7,861 nt of DNA, taken from NCBI GenBank assembly GCA_002377025.1, contig DFPA01000049.1, forward strand, positions 1 to 7,861. The letters are read 5' to 3'. The notes under the pieces are model-generated. The model was not told where the DNA came from. It did no database searches and saw only the letters and a program-made list of their open reading frames with translations. Position numbers and translations under genes: made by a program. Source of the DNA: Patescibacteria group bacterium UBA3527. GTDB lineage: Bacteria > Patescibacteriota > Minisyncoccia > Phycocordibacterales > UBA918. Below, piece after piece: positions 1 through 5,406 of this stretch (positions are counted from its first letter, which is position 1; each line of letters begins with the position of its first letter).

Positions 1-104
1 ACACTACCGGTAATGGCAATGATTTTTGGCTTGGTGCGACGAAGTACTATTTTCGCCTCGAAGGTAAGCAGTTTTACAACTACTTCTTTTATAAAGTGTT
101 TCAT
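1..104 (-). CDS. Mur ligase, N-terminal part (MurF-like), cut by window edge
   Basis: Only the first 34 codons are inside the window. The reading begins MKHFIKEVVVKLLTFEAK and reaches I-I-A-I-T-G-S followed by a partial GT codon, so the sequence leaves the window inside what looks like the ATP-binding P-loop (TGS-x-GKT) of the Mur ligase family. These enzymes add amino acids or the D-Ala-D-Ala dipeptide to UDP-MurNAc in the cytoplasm during peptidoglycan precursor synthesis. The start ATG lies one base after the ftsI stop, with no clear Shine-Dalgarno, so translation is probably coupled. Position after ftsI is usual for murE or murF in dcw clusters. The P-loop falls at about residue 31, whereas E. 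coli MurF has it near residue 107, so the N-terminal substrate-binding domain seems absent or replaced by a short basic/hydrophobic segment. MurF versus another Mur ligase cannot be decided from this fragment. Confidence 0.72.
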   Translation of the reverse strand, partial: MKHFIKEVVVKLLTFEAKIVLRRTKPKIIAITGS

Positions 105-105
105 A

Positions 106-1824
106 CTATCTATCAGGTGGAACTTCGTAATAGTTGATTAAAAAGTTTACTAGCTCTACAAAAGGGTCAGTGAGAGTCTCTGATGCGTATCTCGCCCCCT
201 TTGGTTCTACAGTATACAGGAAAATCAAAAACTCAGGGTCATAAGATGGAAAGTACCCAAAAAAGGAGTGTAGGAAGCGATCGTCATAATATCCACCATT
301 AATACTATCTGCAATCTGCGCTGTACCGGTTTTGGCGGCTACAGAATAGCGGTCATTCTTTACTTGACCGTTTTTGAGAGCAGTATCGACTACCTCAGTT
401 AGCATGCGAGATATTTCCTCACTAGTCTCTGCTTTAAAAACATCTTTCGCCTCACTTCTGACCATCACCTCCTGTGTACCATCACTTCGATAAGAAATTT
501 TGTTCGCTATATACGGAGTAATAAGCTTGCCACCATTGGCTAAGGCGGAGAGAGCACGCACAGCAGCAATTGGTGTGAGCGCAATACCTTGACCGAAAGA
601 GGCAGTTGCATACTCAACATCTCGCGGTGAATTGAGGTTGGAAACAAGCCCTTTTGTTTCGTTGGGCAAGTCAATATTTGAAAGCTCACCAAGCTCTAGA
701 CTCATGAAGTAATCGCGAAAACGATTCTTGCCCATTGCCTTTACAATAAAGGTCACACCTGTATTGAGAGACTGATTCAATACCTCCTGCATATCGACAG
801 TACCTCGACCTCTGCCATCATAGTTTCTGATAGTGTAATCGTCCAACTCAACAGCACCGCTGTCGTAGTAGGTGGTACTCCGACTCACAGCACCACTATC
901 TATCCCCGCGGCCATTGTTAACGGTTTTATAATAGAACCAAATTCGTAGACATCCTCCACCAAGGGATTGCGAAAATCTTCTATTGGTACACCGGTACGG
1001 TCATTCAAGTTAAAGGTTGGTACAGCGTCCAACGCATAAATAGAACCAGTCTTAGGATTGATTATCACCCCACCGGTTACTTCACTGTTCCATAAGTCAT
1101 TGGTATTTTGTAAAGTCTGCTGCAGTACTCTGGCTACCGTGGGTTCTATGGTAGTGACAATGTCGCCGGTCTTTTGTATCTCCTTTTGAAAAGCGATGTC
1201 ACCGAGATTGCCAAAAAGCTCGGCAAATAAATTGACCGCTACCTTATCTTCCTCATACTTAAGGACAGATTCATAGTAACGCTCAAGTCCATATCGTCCG
1301 GTTGGAATGTAATTGTACTCAGTCAAACCGGTGAACCCAACAGTTCTGGCGCCCAGAGTCTCACCCGGGTAGTAGCGCCACTGGTTTTTATAAAGAGTTA
1401 CACCATCGAGGTTAAGGGCATTGATTTCCTCAGCCAACTCATCACTCAAGCGATTCTCCACCTCCACATACGTACGATTTGGCAAAGTGGCTCGCTCAAT
1501 AAACAAATCCTTATCAACACTAAGAAAAGGAGCTAGAGAACCATACAGAGACTCTGCATCATTGATGATAGATGGATTTACCGCCAATACATATCCGGAA
1601 CGAATTGTGGCAGCCGATACTTGTTCTCCATCCTTGGTGGTAAAGAAAATATTGCCACGATCATACAGGTTATTAACCGTGTGTACATATTGTCTGTTAG
1701 CAGCATCCACATACATTTGGTTGTTCACCACTTGGATATAGTAAAGACGTACCAACAGAAGGAGTGCGAGAGTAAGTACGATGGAGGTAATTACCCTAAT
1801 GCGAAAAACTCCAGTTTTCCTCAT
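106..1824 (-). CDS. ftsI: Peptidoglycan D,D-transpeptidase FtsI (class B PBP3)
   Basis: A 572-residue septal transpeptidase that cross-links peptidoglycan peptides at the division site, anchored in the cytoplasmic membrane with its catalytic domain outside. A short cytoplasmic tail is followed by one membrane segment (about residues 8-30). The PBP-dimer/pedestal region covers roughly 50-220 and the transpeptidase domain roughly 245-565. The catalytic motifs are all present: S297-I-I-K300 (nucleophile), S352-L-N354 and K498-T-G-T501. Length is close to E. coli FtsI (588). The conserved N-terminal RGxIxDRNGxxLA box is altered to RGNIFFTTKDGEQVSAA (56-72), and the residue before the serine box is F instead of the usual P (YEFGSIIK). 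There are no PASTA domains. It starts 5 bases after the ftsL-like stop and ends 1 base before the Mur ligase ATG, so it sits inside the dcw operon. FtsI is preferred over PBP2 because of this neighbourhood and the Y-E-x-G-S box. Confidence 0.93.
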   Translation of the reverse strand: MRKTGVFRIRVITSIVLTLALLLLVRLYYIQVVNNQMYVDAANRQYVHTVNNLYDRGNIFFTTKDGEQVSAATIRSGYVLAVNPSIINDAESLYGSLAPFLSVDKDLFIERATLPNRTYVEVENRLSDELAEEINALNLDGVTLYKNQWRYYPGETLGARTVGFTGLTEYNYIPTGRYGLERYYESVLKYEEDKVAVNLFAELFGNLGDIAFQKEIQKTGDIVTTIEPTVARVLQQTLQNTNDLWNSEVTGGVIINPKTGSIYALDAVPTFNLNDRTGVPIEDFRNPLVEDVYEFGSIIKPLTMAAGIDSGAVSRSTTYYDSGAVELDDYTIRNYDGRGRGTVDMQEVLNQSLNTGVTFIVKAMGKNRFRDYFMSLELGELSNIDLPNETKGLVSNLNSPRDVEYATASFGQGIALTPIAAVRALSALANGGKLITPYIANKISYRSDGTQEVMVRSEAKDVFKAETSEEISRMLTEVVDTALKNGQVKNDRYSVAAKTGTAQIADSINGGYYDDRFLHSFFGYFPSYDPEFLIFLYTVEPKGARYASETLTDPFVELVNFLINYYEVPPDR

Positions 1825-1829
1825 AAAAA

Positions 1830-2144
1830 CTAATTACCGGAAACTAACACCAGTGCGTCCGGTGTGCGATCGATGAAAATTTTGGAACTATTGTTGCTAA
1901 TGAAGCCTTTTTGCATAGCCAACTCTTCATTGATGGAGTTTTGTGCCAGAATATACTCTGTTTCGAGTATGGCGATTTCAGAGTTAAGCTCAACCATATT
2001 CTTTGCGACCTCTTTTTGTACCACAGCGTGCATAATGGTATTGCTCACGAAGTACATGTATAACAATACCAAGAACACAAGTGTACCAAGGAGTACAATC
2101 AATATTCTCCTGTCTCTTTGTATTATTGCTGTAGTTACATTCAT
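1830..2144 (-). CDS. ftsL: FtsL-like small bitopic division protein
   Basis: A 104-residue protein with a short basic N-terminus (residues 1-13), one strong membrane segment (about 14-34) and an outer region (about 38-78) with heptad-like spacing and many E, L, I and N residues, suggesting a coiled coil. It ends in a short tail without a recognisable domain. This is the architecture of FtsL and DivIC, which bridge FtsQ/DivIB and the FtsWI synthase in the divisome. These families are poorly conserved, so the call rests on topology and on position between rsmH and ftsI, the standard place for ftsL. Its ATG overlaps the rsmH stop in an ATGA arrangement, which suggests translational reinitiation; no good Shine-Dalgarno is visible. 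ftsI follows after 5 bases. It could instead be a DivIC-type paralogue. Confidence 0.72.
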   Translation of the reverse strand: MNVTTAIIQRDRRILIVLLGTLVFLVLLYMYFVSNTIMHAVVQKEVAKNMVELNSEIAILETEYILAQNSINEELAMQKGFISNNSSKIFIDRTPDALVLVSGN

Positions 2145-3016
2145 ATCTTTTCTAAAACTCTAAGTTTGGCACTTCGTGCACGAGGGTTAATGCTAATTTC
2201 TTCCTTAGTGGGGATTACCGGCTTTTTGGTAATAAGACGAGCAAGTCCTTTTTGAGACAAATCTCTAAAGGTGTGTTTAACGATTCTATCTTCAAGACTA
2301 TGAAAGCTGATTATTGCTATACGTCCCTTGGGAGCAAGCGATTCAAATCCATCTTGAAGTAGTTTTTTAAGAGAGTTCAGTTCATCGTTCACTGCCATTC
2401 TAATGGCTTGAAAGGTTTTGGTTGCGGGATGCAAGCGACTTCTTCGATAAAACCGACCTGCTGCTGCATCTACTATATCGGCAAGCTCCTTGGCAGAACT
2501 AATCTCTGTCTCAGTGCGAGCTTCAACGATAGCCTTGGCTATTTTACGCGCTGCACGTTCTTCTCCGTAGCCATAAATTATGTCTGCCAAATTCTCCTCA
2601 TCCCAATTATTAACCACATCATGAGCGGTAAACACATGGTTGCTCGGATTGCCAAAGGTCATGAGAAGTGGTTCATCGGAAGAGAAGGAAAATCCTTTAC
2701 CACTTTCTTCAAACTGATCACTTCGCCAGCCAAGATCGGCAAGAATGGCATCAGGAGCGCCGAAATGCGTTTCGGCAATAATACTTTCTATATCCTTAAA
2801 GTTGCCGACAAATGTCCGCAAACGATCATCATCTGTAGTAGAGGCGAAGACATTTTCATCCAGGTCAATACAAAGGAGTTTCCCCTCATCACCAATTGAC
2901 CGCAAAACAAGCTCGCTATGGCCACCTCCGCCGTAAGTACAGTCAACTACTCTGCTCTTTTCATGCAGATTGAGTAACTCAATCGCTTCTTCTTTTAGGA
3001 CGGTGATGTGTTGCAT
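2141..3016 (-). CDS. rsmH: 16S rRNA (cytosine-1402 N4)-methyltransferase RsmH (MraW)
   Basis: A 291-residue SAM-dependent methyltransferase that modifies the N4 of C1402 in the ribosomal decoding centre. Family landmarks appear in order: H3-x-x-V-L near the start; the SAM-binding loop DCTYGGGGHS (25-34); an ADLGWRSDQFE segment; GFSF; YGEERAARKIAKAI; HPATKTFQAIRMAVNDEL; ISFHSLEDRIVK; and the C-terminal NPRARSAKLRVLE. Length is slightly below the usual 300-315. Two motifs differ from textbook RsmH: DLGWRSDQFE instead of DLGVSSPQLD, and EPLLMTF instead of the usual GPLDMRM. I recall this variant from Patescibacteria. The gene lies 28 bases after mraZ, with AAGG 4 bases before the ATG and a small hairpin just upstream. 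Its TGA stop overlaps the ftsL-like ATG. The gene is a standard second member of the dcw cluster. Confidence 0.96.
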   Translation of the reverse strand: MQHITVLKEEAIELLNLHEKSRVVDCTYGGGGHSELVLRSIGDEGKLLCIDLDENVFASTTDDDRLRTFVGNFKDIESIIAETHFGAPDAILADLGWRSDQFEESGKGFSFSSDEPLLMTFGNPSNHVFTAHDVVNNWDEENLADIIYGYGEERAARKIAKAIVEARTETEISSAKELADIVDAAAGRFYRRSRLHPATKTFQAIRMAVNDELNSLKKLLQDGFESLAPKGRIAIISFHSLEDRIVKHTFRDLSQKGLARLITKKPVIPTKEEISINPRARSAKLRVLEKI

Positions 3017-3024
3017 AATGCCTT

Positions 3025-3041
3025 GGTTGCACTATGCAACC
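3025..3041 (-). promoter_or_regulatory. Small hairpin between mraZ and rsmH, abutting the rsmH RBS
   Basis: A perfect 7-bp stem (GGTTGCA/TGCAACC) with a 3-base loop fills most of the 28-base mraZ-rsmH gap. On the transcribed strand it is followed directly by AAGG, the probable rsmH ribosome-binding site. No U-tract follows, so it is unlikely to be a complete terminator. It could affect mRNA processing or the relative translation of mraZ and rsmH. The pairing is visible; the role is inference. Confidence 0.45.
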
Positions 3042-3044
3042 TGT

Positions 3045-3479
3045 TTACAAAACTCCGATATCTCCAAGTTTCTCTGCCAAATCGTCTGCTTTACTCTCTA
3101 TTCGTTTCTTGTAAGCGTTCCACTTCTTTTCATCCCAAACTTCTATTCGACTATGGATACCTGCCAATACTACTTTACCGTTGAGCTTGGCAAACTCCTT
3201 CAAAAAATCTGGAATCAAAATTCGTCCAATTTTATCTACCTCTACTTCCACCGCTCCTGAAAGAAAGAAGCGATTGAAGCTCCTCGTATCCGCTTGACCA
3301 AGTGGCAACTTGGCTACCTTCTCGGTAATCAAGTGCCACTCAGCTAGAGGATATACGAAGAGACAGTTATCAAGTCCTCTGGTTAATACCAACTTTCGCC
3401 CAAGTTCCTTGCGCCATTTACTGGGCATGGATAGCCTTTTTTTGGGATCCAGTGTGTGAACGTATTCTCCAATTAACAT
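3045..3479 (-). CDS. mraZ: Transcriptional regulator MraZ
   Basis: A 144-residue protein made of two SpoVT/AbrB-like swapped-hairpin domains. It begins MLIGEYVHTLDPKKRLSMP, the typical MraZ N-terminus, and carries both signature D-x-x-x-R motifs: D11-PKK-R15 and D82-KIG-R86, the latter followed by ILIPDFLKEF. MraZ forms ring-shaped oligomers that bind direct repeats in front of the dcw operon; it is reported to repress in E. coli and to activate in Mycoplasma gallisepticum. The open frame extends 15 codons further upstream to an ATG at 3524, but that extension is not MraZ-like and would overlap a leader hairpin, so the start at 3479 was chosen. No clear Shine-Dalgarno precedes it. It is the first gene of the dcw block, preceded by tandem MraZ boxes, and rsmH follows after 28 bases. 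Confidence 0.95.
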   Translation of the reverse strand: MLIGEYVHTLDPKKRLSMPSKWRKELGRKLVLTRGLDNCLFVYPLAEWHLITEKVAKLPLGQADTRSFNRFFLSGAVEVEVDKIGRILIPDFLKEFAKLNGKVVLAGIHSRIEVWDEKKWNAYKKRIESKADDLAEKLGDIGVL

Positions 3480-3494
3480 ACTTGATAGCTGAGC

Positions 3495-3539
3495 TTTACT
3501 CCCTAGTACCGACGACTTTCGCAAGCACTAGGGAGCAAG
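3495..3539 (-). promoter_or_regulatory. Hairpin in the mraZ leader
   Basis: Arms CTCCCTAGT (3499-3507) and ACTAGGGAG (3527-3535) are perfect 9-bp complements around a 19-base loop. Pairing continues for 3 more positions beyond one mismatch (3498/3536), one of them a G-U. It lies about 20 bases upstream of the chosen mraZ ATG and downstream of the candidate promoters, so it would be transcribed in the mraZ leader. No U-tract follows on the minus strand, so it is not an obvious terminator. The pairing is visible; a regulatory or stabilising role is inference. Confidence 0.5.
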
Positions 3540-3547
3540 ACTCAGAC

Positions 3548-3574
3548 GATATACTACTTTCCCTGTAGTATACC
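3548..3574 (-). repeat. Inverted repeat overlapping the distal mraZ promoter element
   Basis: TATACTAC (3572-3565) and GTAGTATA (3557-3550) are perfect 8-bp arms around a 7-base loop, extended at the base by a G-C and a G-U pair. The left arm contains the TATACT element and overlaps the second cluster of GTGG repeats. It could be an operator dyad or an RNA hairpin at the start of the leader. Confidence 0.45.
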
Positions 3575-3596
3575 ACTATCTCCCACCACAAGTATA
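3567..3596 (-). promoter_or_regulatory. mraZp: Candidate -10 elements of the mraZ (dcw) promoter
   Basis: Two copies of TATACT (5 of 6 match to TATAAT) lie at 3596-3591 and 3572-3567 on the minus strand. Neither has a recognisable TTGACA-like -35 at 16-18 bases; for the first, that space is occupied by MraZ boxes. A promoter lacking a -35 with operator repeats just upstream of the -10 would suit activation by the bound factor, but this is inference. Which copy is used cannot be told from sequence. Confidence 0.4.
3570..3589 (-). promoter_or_regulatory. Second MraZ-type repeat cluster (two GTGG units)
   Basis: Two GTGG cores start at 3586 and 3576, exactly 10 bases apart as in the main cluster, and 21 bases from its nearest core, so one base out of phase. 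The second unit continues as AGTGGTATAC, a 10-base match to the last box of the main cluster (3608-3599). This may be an additional MraZ half-site array or a relic of duplication of the box-plus-minus-10 module. Confidence 0.45.
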
Positions 3597-3600
3597 TTGT

Positions 3601-3640
3601 ATACCACTTTGCCCCACCTGCAACCACTTATACACACTGT
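3601..3640 (-). promoter_or_regulatory. MraZ box: four tandem 10-base direct repeats
   Basis: Read on the minus strand, four consecutive 10-base units have cores ACAGTGT, TAAGTGG, CAGGTGG and AAAGTGG, each followed by 3 variable bases. GTG falls at the same place in every unit. This matches the MraZ operator described for Mollicutes (AAAGTG[T/G] with 3-base spacers) and the 10-base period of the E. coli TGGGN-N5 repeats. The array ends 4 bases upstream of a TATACT element and about 120 bases upstream of the mraZ ATG. It predicts that MraZ controls its own operon. Confidence 0.82.
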
Positions 3641-3649
3641 AAATTTACA
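3638..3649. repeat. 12-base perfect palindrome next to the MraZ boxes
   Basis: TGTAAATTTACA is its own reverse complement. It abuts and slightly overlaps the upstream end of the MraZ box array. It could be a dimeric regulator site or just an AT-rich upstream element. A 12-base palindrome is expected once or twice by chance in a window of this size, so only its position makes it notable. Confidence 0.3.
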
Positions 3650-3713
3650 TTTAGACCACCAATGCTGTGTGATAAGCAACATTCACAGTGTTAGAGAAGA
3701 TGTTGTGTATCAC

Positions 3714-3755
3714 AACAAAAGCAGCGCGATGCTTCCGCATCGCGCTGCTTTTGTT
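3714..3755 (-). terminator. Intrinsic terminator after lysS
   Basis: Perfect 19-bp inverted repeat with a 4-base loop. The GC core is GCAGCGCGATGC, flanked by A-rich and T-rich ends. It begins 8 bases beyond the lysS stop. On the minus strand the stem ends in CTTTTGTTG, giving a short U-rich tail. On the plus strand the tail is stronger (TTTTGTTTTT), so it could work in both directions. It separates lysS from the mraZ regulatory region. Confidence 0.8.
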
Positions 3756-3762
3756 TTTACAA

Positions 3763-5217
3763 CTACTCCTTTGGCTTCATCAAAGGAAACATTTGTGTTT
3801 CTCGCAGAGGCTTATCGAGTAAGAACGAGAAGAGTCTCTCACCAAAGCCAAATCCACATGTCGGGGGCATTCCATACTCAAGCATCTCTACAAATTCGTA
3901 ATCCGGCATCATAGCCTCTTCATCGCCTGCTTCGAGAAGTTTCTGTTGCTCTTTGAAGCGCGCTTCTTGATCTACAGGATCATTTAATTCACTGTATCCC
4001 CTACCTACCTCACTTCCAGCAATGATAGGTTGAAACATTTGCGCTAGCGGGTCATTCCCTTTTTGTTTTGCAAGCGGCGCCACCAAAAGAGGGTGATTTA
4101 CCAAGAAGGCCGGTCCGGCAATATTTTTGCGACAATACTTCCACAGAGTATCGGTAAGTCGTTCTTTGTTATCTCCCTCATACTTAATACCCAACTCTTC
4201 TGCGGTTGCAGCCATTTCCACCTCAGTGGCAAGAGTGACATCAATACCGGTCTGCTTCTTAATTTCTTCAACATAATCGACTTCTACCCACTCATCAGCT
4301 AAGTCAAAACTATGACCTCTGGTGCTAAACTTGGTAGTGCCAAATACCTCAGTAGCTATAGTACGATATAGTTTTTGTACAAGCTTCATACCATCACGAT
4401 AATCAGCATAGGCCCAGTAGAATTCCATGTTGGTAAATTCTTGTAGGTGTTCCGGACTAGTACCTTCGTTTCTGTAAGCGCGACCTATTTCAAATGTTTT
4501 GGGAATACCGGCCGCCATAAGTCTTTTTTGCCACAATTCACCAATGGAGATACGCAGATAGACGTCCATATCAAAGTCGTTGTGATGTGTGATAAACGGA
4601 CGAGCTTCTGCCCCGCCGGTAGTCACTTCTAAAGTGGGAGTTTCCACTTCCATAAAACCTTCGTCTTTCATAAATTGGCGCGTGACCTGCCAAAAACGCT
4701 CCTTCAGCCTAAACACTTCCTGCAATTCCTCGTTCAACAAAATATCTAGATAACGTTTTCGATACCTCTCATCTTCATCTTTGATACCAAAGTGCTCTAC
4801 CGGAATATTCACTAATGCCTTAGTCAGGACTCGCCAATCTGATACCGCTATAGCCTCGGTGCCTCGCTTGGTAAGAAAAGGCACTCCCCTGACCTCAATG
4901 AAGTCGCCCGGGTCGATAGCATTCACCAGCAAATCAAACAATTTCAAACCAACCGCATCACGAGAAAAGAAAAACTGTAATCGACCGGTACCATCAAATA
5001 CATCACAAAAAACCGAGCCCCCATGTCGACGCATAGCCATTATGCGACCCGCCGCCACAATCTCTGTTTCTGAGTCGGCCAACTTATCAAAATCTTCCAA
5101 TACCAACTTGTTGGTATGCGTGCGTTCAGACTTGGCGGCATAGGGATCCATACCGGCTGCACTGAGAAGTTCTCGCTTTTTTAAACGCTCGGTTTTTATC
5201 TCCTCCAATGATGACAT
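3763..5217 (-). CDS. lysS: Lysyl-tRNA synthetase, class II
   Basis: A 484-residue cytoplasmic enzyme that charges tRNA-Lys with lysine using ATP. A helical N-terminal segment is followed by an OB-fold anticodon-binding domain (about 52-133) and a class II catalytic domain (about 145-484). Motif 1 lies around 182-208 (GFMEVETPTLEVTTGGAEAR). Motif 2 starts FEIGRAYRNEGTSPEHLQEF (242-261) and continues to MEFYWAYADY. Motif 3 is GFGFGERLFSFLL (455-467) with arginine R461. PFITHHNDFDMDVYLRIS matches the LysRS substrate region. The conserved GIDR of motif 3 reads GERL here, which I associate with CPR enzymes. Length is near the family norm (about 500). AGGA lies 9 bases before the ATG. A long hairpin precedes the ribosome-binding site and a terminator follows the stop, so lysS is probably its own transcription unit. 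An AspRS or AsnRS assignment is less likely given the overall LysRS pattern. Confidence 0.95.
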   Translation of the reverse strand: MSSLEEIKTERLKKRELLSAAGMDPYAAKSERTHTNKLVLEDFDKLADSETEIVAAGRIMAMRRHGGSVFCDVFDGTGRLQFFFSRDAVGLKLFDLLVNAIDPGDFIEVRGVPFLTKRGTEAIAVSDWRVLTKALVNIPVEHFGIKDEDERYRKRYLDILLNEELQEVFRLKERFWQVTRQFMKDEGFMEVETPTLEVTTGGAEARPFITHHNDFDMDVYLRISIGELWQKRLMAAGIPKTFEIGRAYRNEGTSPEHLQEFTNMEFYWAYADYRDGMKLVQKLYRTIATEVFGTTKFSTRGHSFDLADEWVEVDYVEEIKKQTGIDVTLATEVEMAATAEELGIKYEGDNKERLTDTLWKYCRKNIAGPAFLVNHPLLVAPLAKQKGNDPLAQMFQPIIAGSEVGRGYSELNDPVDQEARFKEQQKLLEAGDEEAMMPDYEFVEMLEYGMPPTCGFGFGERLFSFLLDKPLRETQMFPLMKPKE

Positions 5218-5230
5218 TGCTTTCTATCCT

Positions 5231-5284
5231 ATCGCAGAGCGAAAAGCCGCGCAACACTTGTGTTGCGCGGCTTTTCGGTGCGAT
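5231..5284 (-). terminator. Long GC-rich hairpin in the greA-lysS gap (terminator or lysS leader element)
   Basis: An 18-bp perfect stem (5240-5257 with 5260-5277; core GCCGCGCAACAC) has a 2-base loop and is extended past a small internal loop by six more pairs (5231-5236 with 5279-5284). It resembles the hairpin after lysS, with AAAAGC...GCTTTT flanks. On the minus strand the stem ends in CTTTTCGCTCTGCG, a poor U-tract, and it finishes only 13 bases before the lysS ATG, just upstream of the AGGA site. It may end greA transcripts, act as an attenuator of lysS, or protect the 5' end of lysS mRNA. On the plus strand it is followed by ATTTTTAT. The stem is certain; the role is not. Confidence 0.6.
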
Positions 5285-5336
5285 TTTTATAATGTCCGCA
5301 TCACCTCCAGATAGAGAACCTGAGAAAGTGCAGTGA

Positions 5337-5342
5337 ATTATA
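5337..5342 (-). promoter_or_regulatory. Possible -10 element of a lysS promoter
   Basis: A perfect TATAAT lies on the minus strand 120 bases upstream of lysS. At a 17-base spacing the -35 position reads ATCTCA, a poor match, and there is no extended -10 TG. A weaker TATAAA follows at 5291-5286. If the TATAAT is used, the long hairpin would be inside the lysS leader. Confidence 0.35.
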
Positions 5343-5406
5343 CTAAGTGGTGCGGAGAATGAGATTTTTTGAGGCCTGACAAAGATATGCGTAATATGAG
5401 TGCTGT

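Noticed and set aside
1421..1833. Plus-strand open frames opposite ftsI, and similar ones opposite the other genes
   Set aside because: They lie antisense to well-recognised genes, have low-complexity or unfamiliar translations, and no promoter or ribosome-binding context.
3480..3524. Upstream ATG at 3524 giving a 159-residue MraZ
   Set aside because: MraZ proteins normally start at M-x-I-G-E-Y; the 15 extra residues are not family-like and the region overlaps a leader hairpin.
3656..3660. A fifth GTGG-like unit (GGTGG) upstream of the MraZ array
   Set aside because: It is out of phase with the 10-base period and separated from the array by the AT-rich palindrome.
3702..3716. GTTGTG-TAT-CACAAC dyad beside the lysS terminator
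   Set aside because: Short, overlaps the terminator arm, and is within what chance allows in AT-rich spacer DNA; no known operator recognised.
5289..5308. GGAGGTGA followed by ATG and a four-codon reading frame (M-R-T-L-stop) in the lysS leader
   Set aside because: The ATG is only two bases from GGAGG, too close for normal initiation, and so short a frame is expected by chance. Kept only as a possible pairing element in the hairpin finding.
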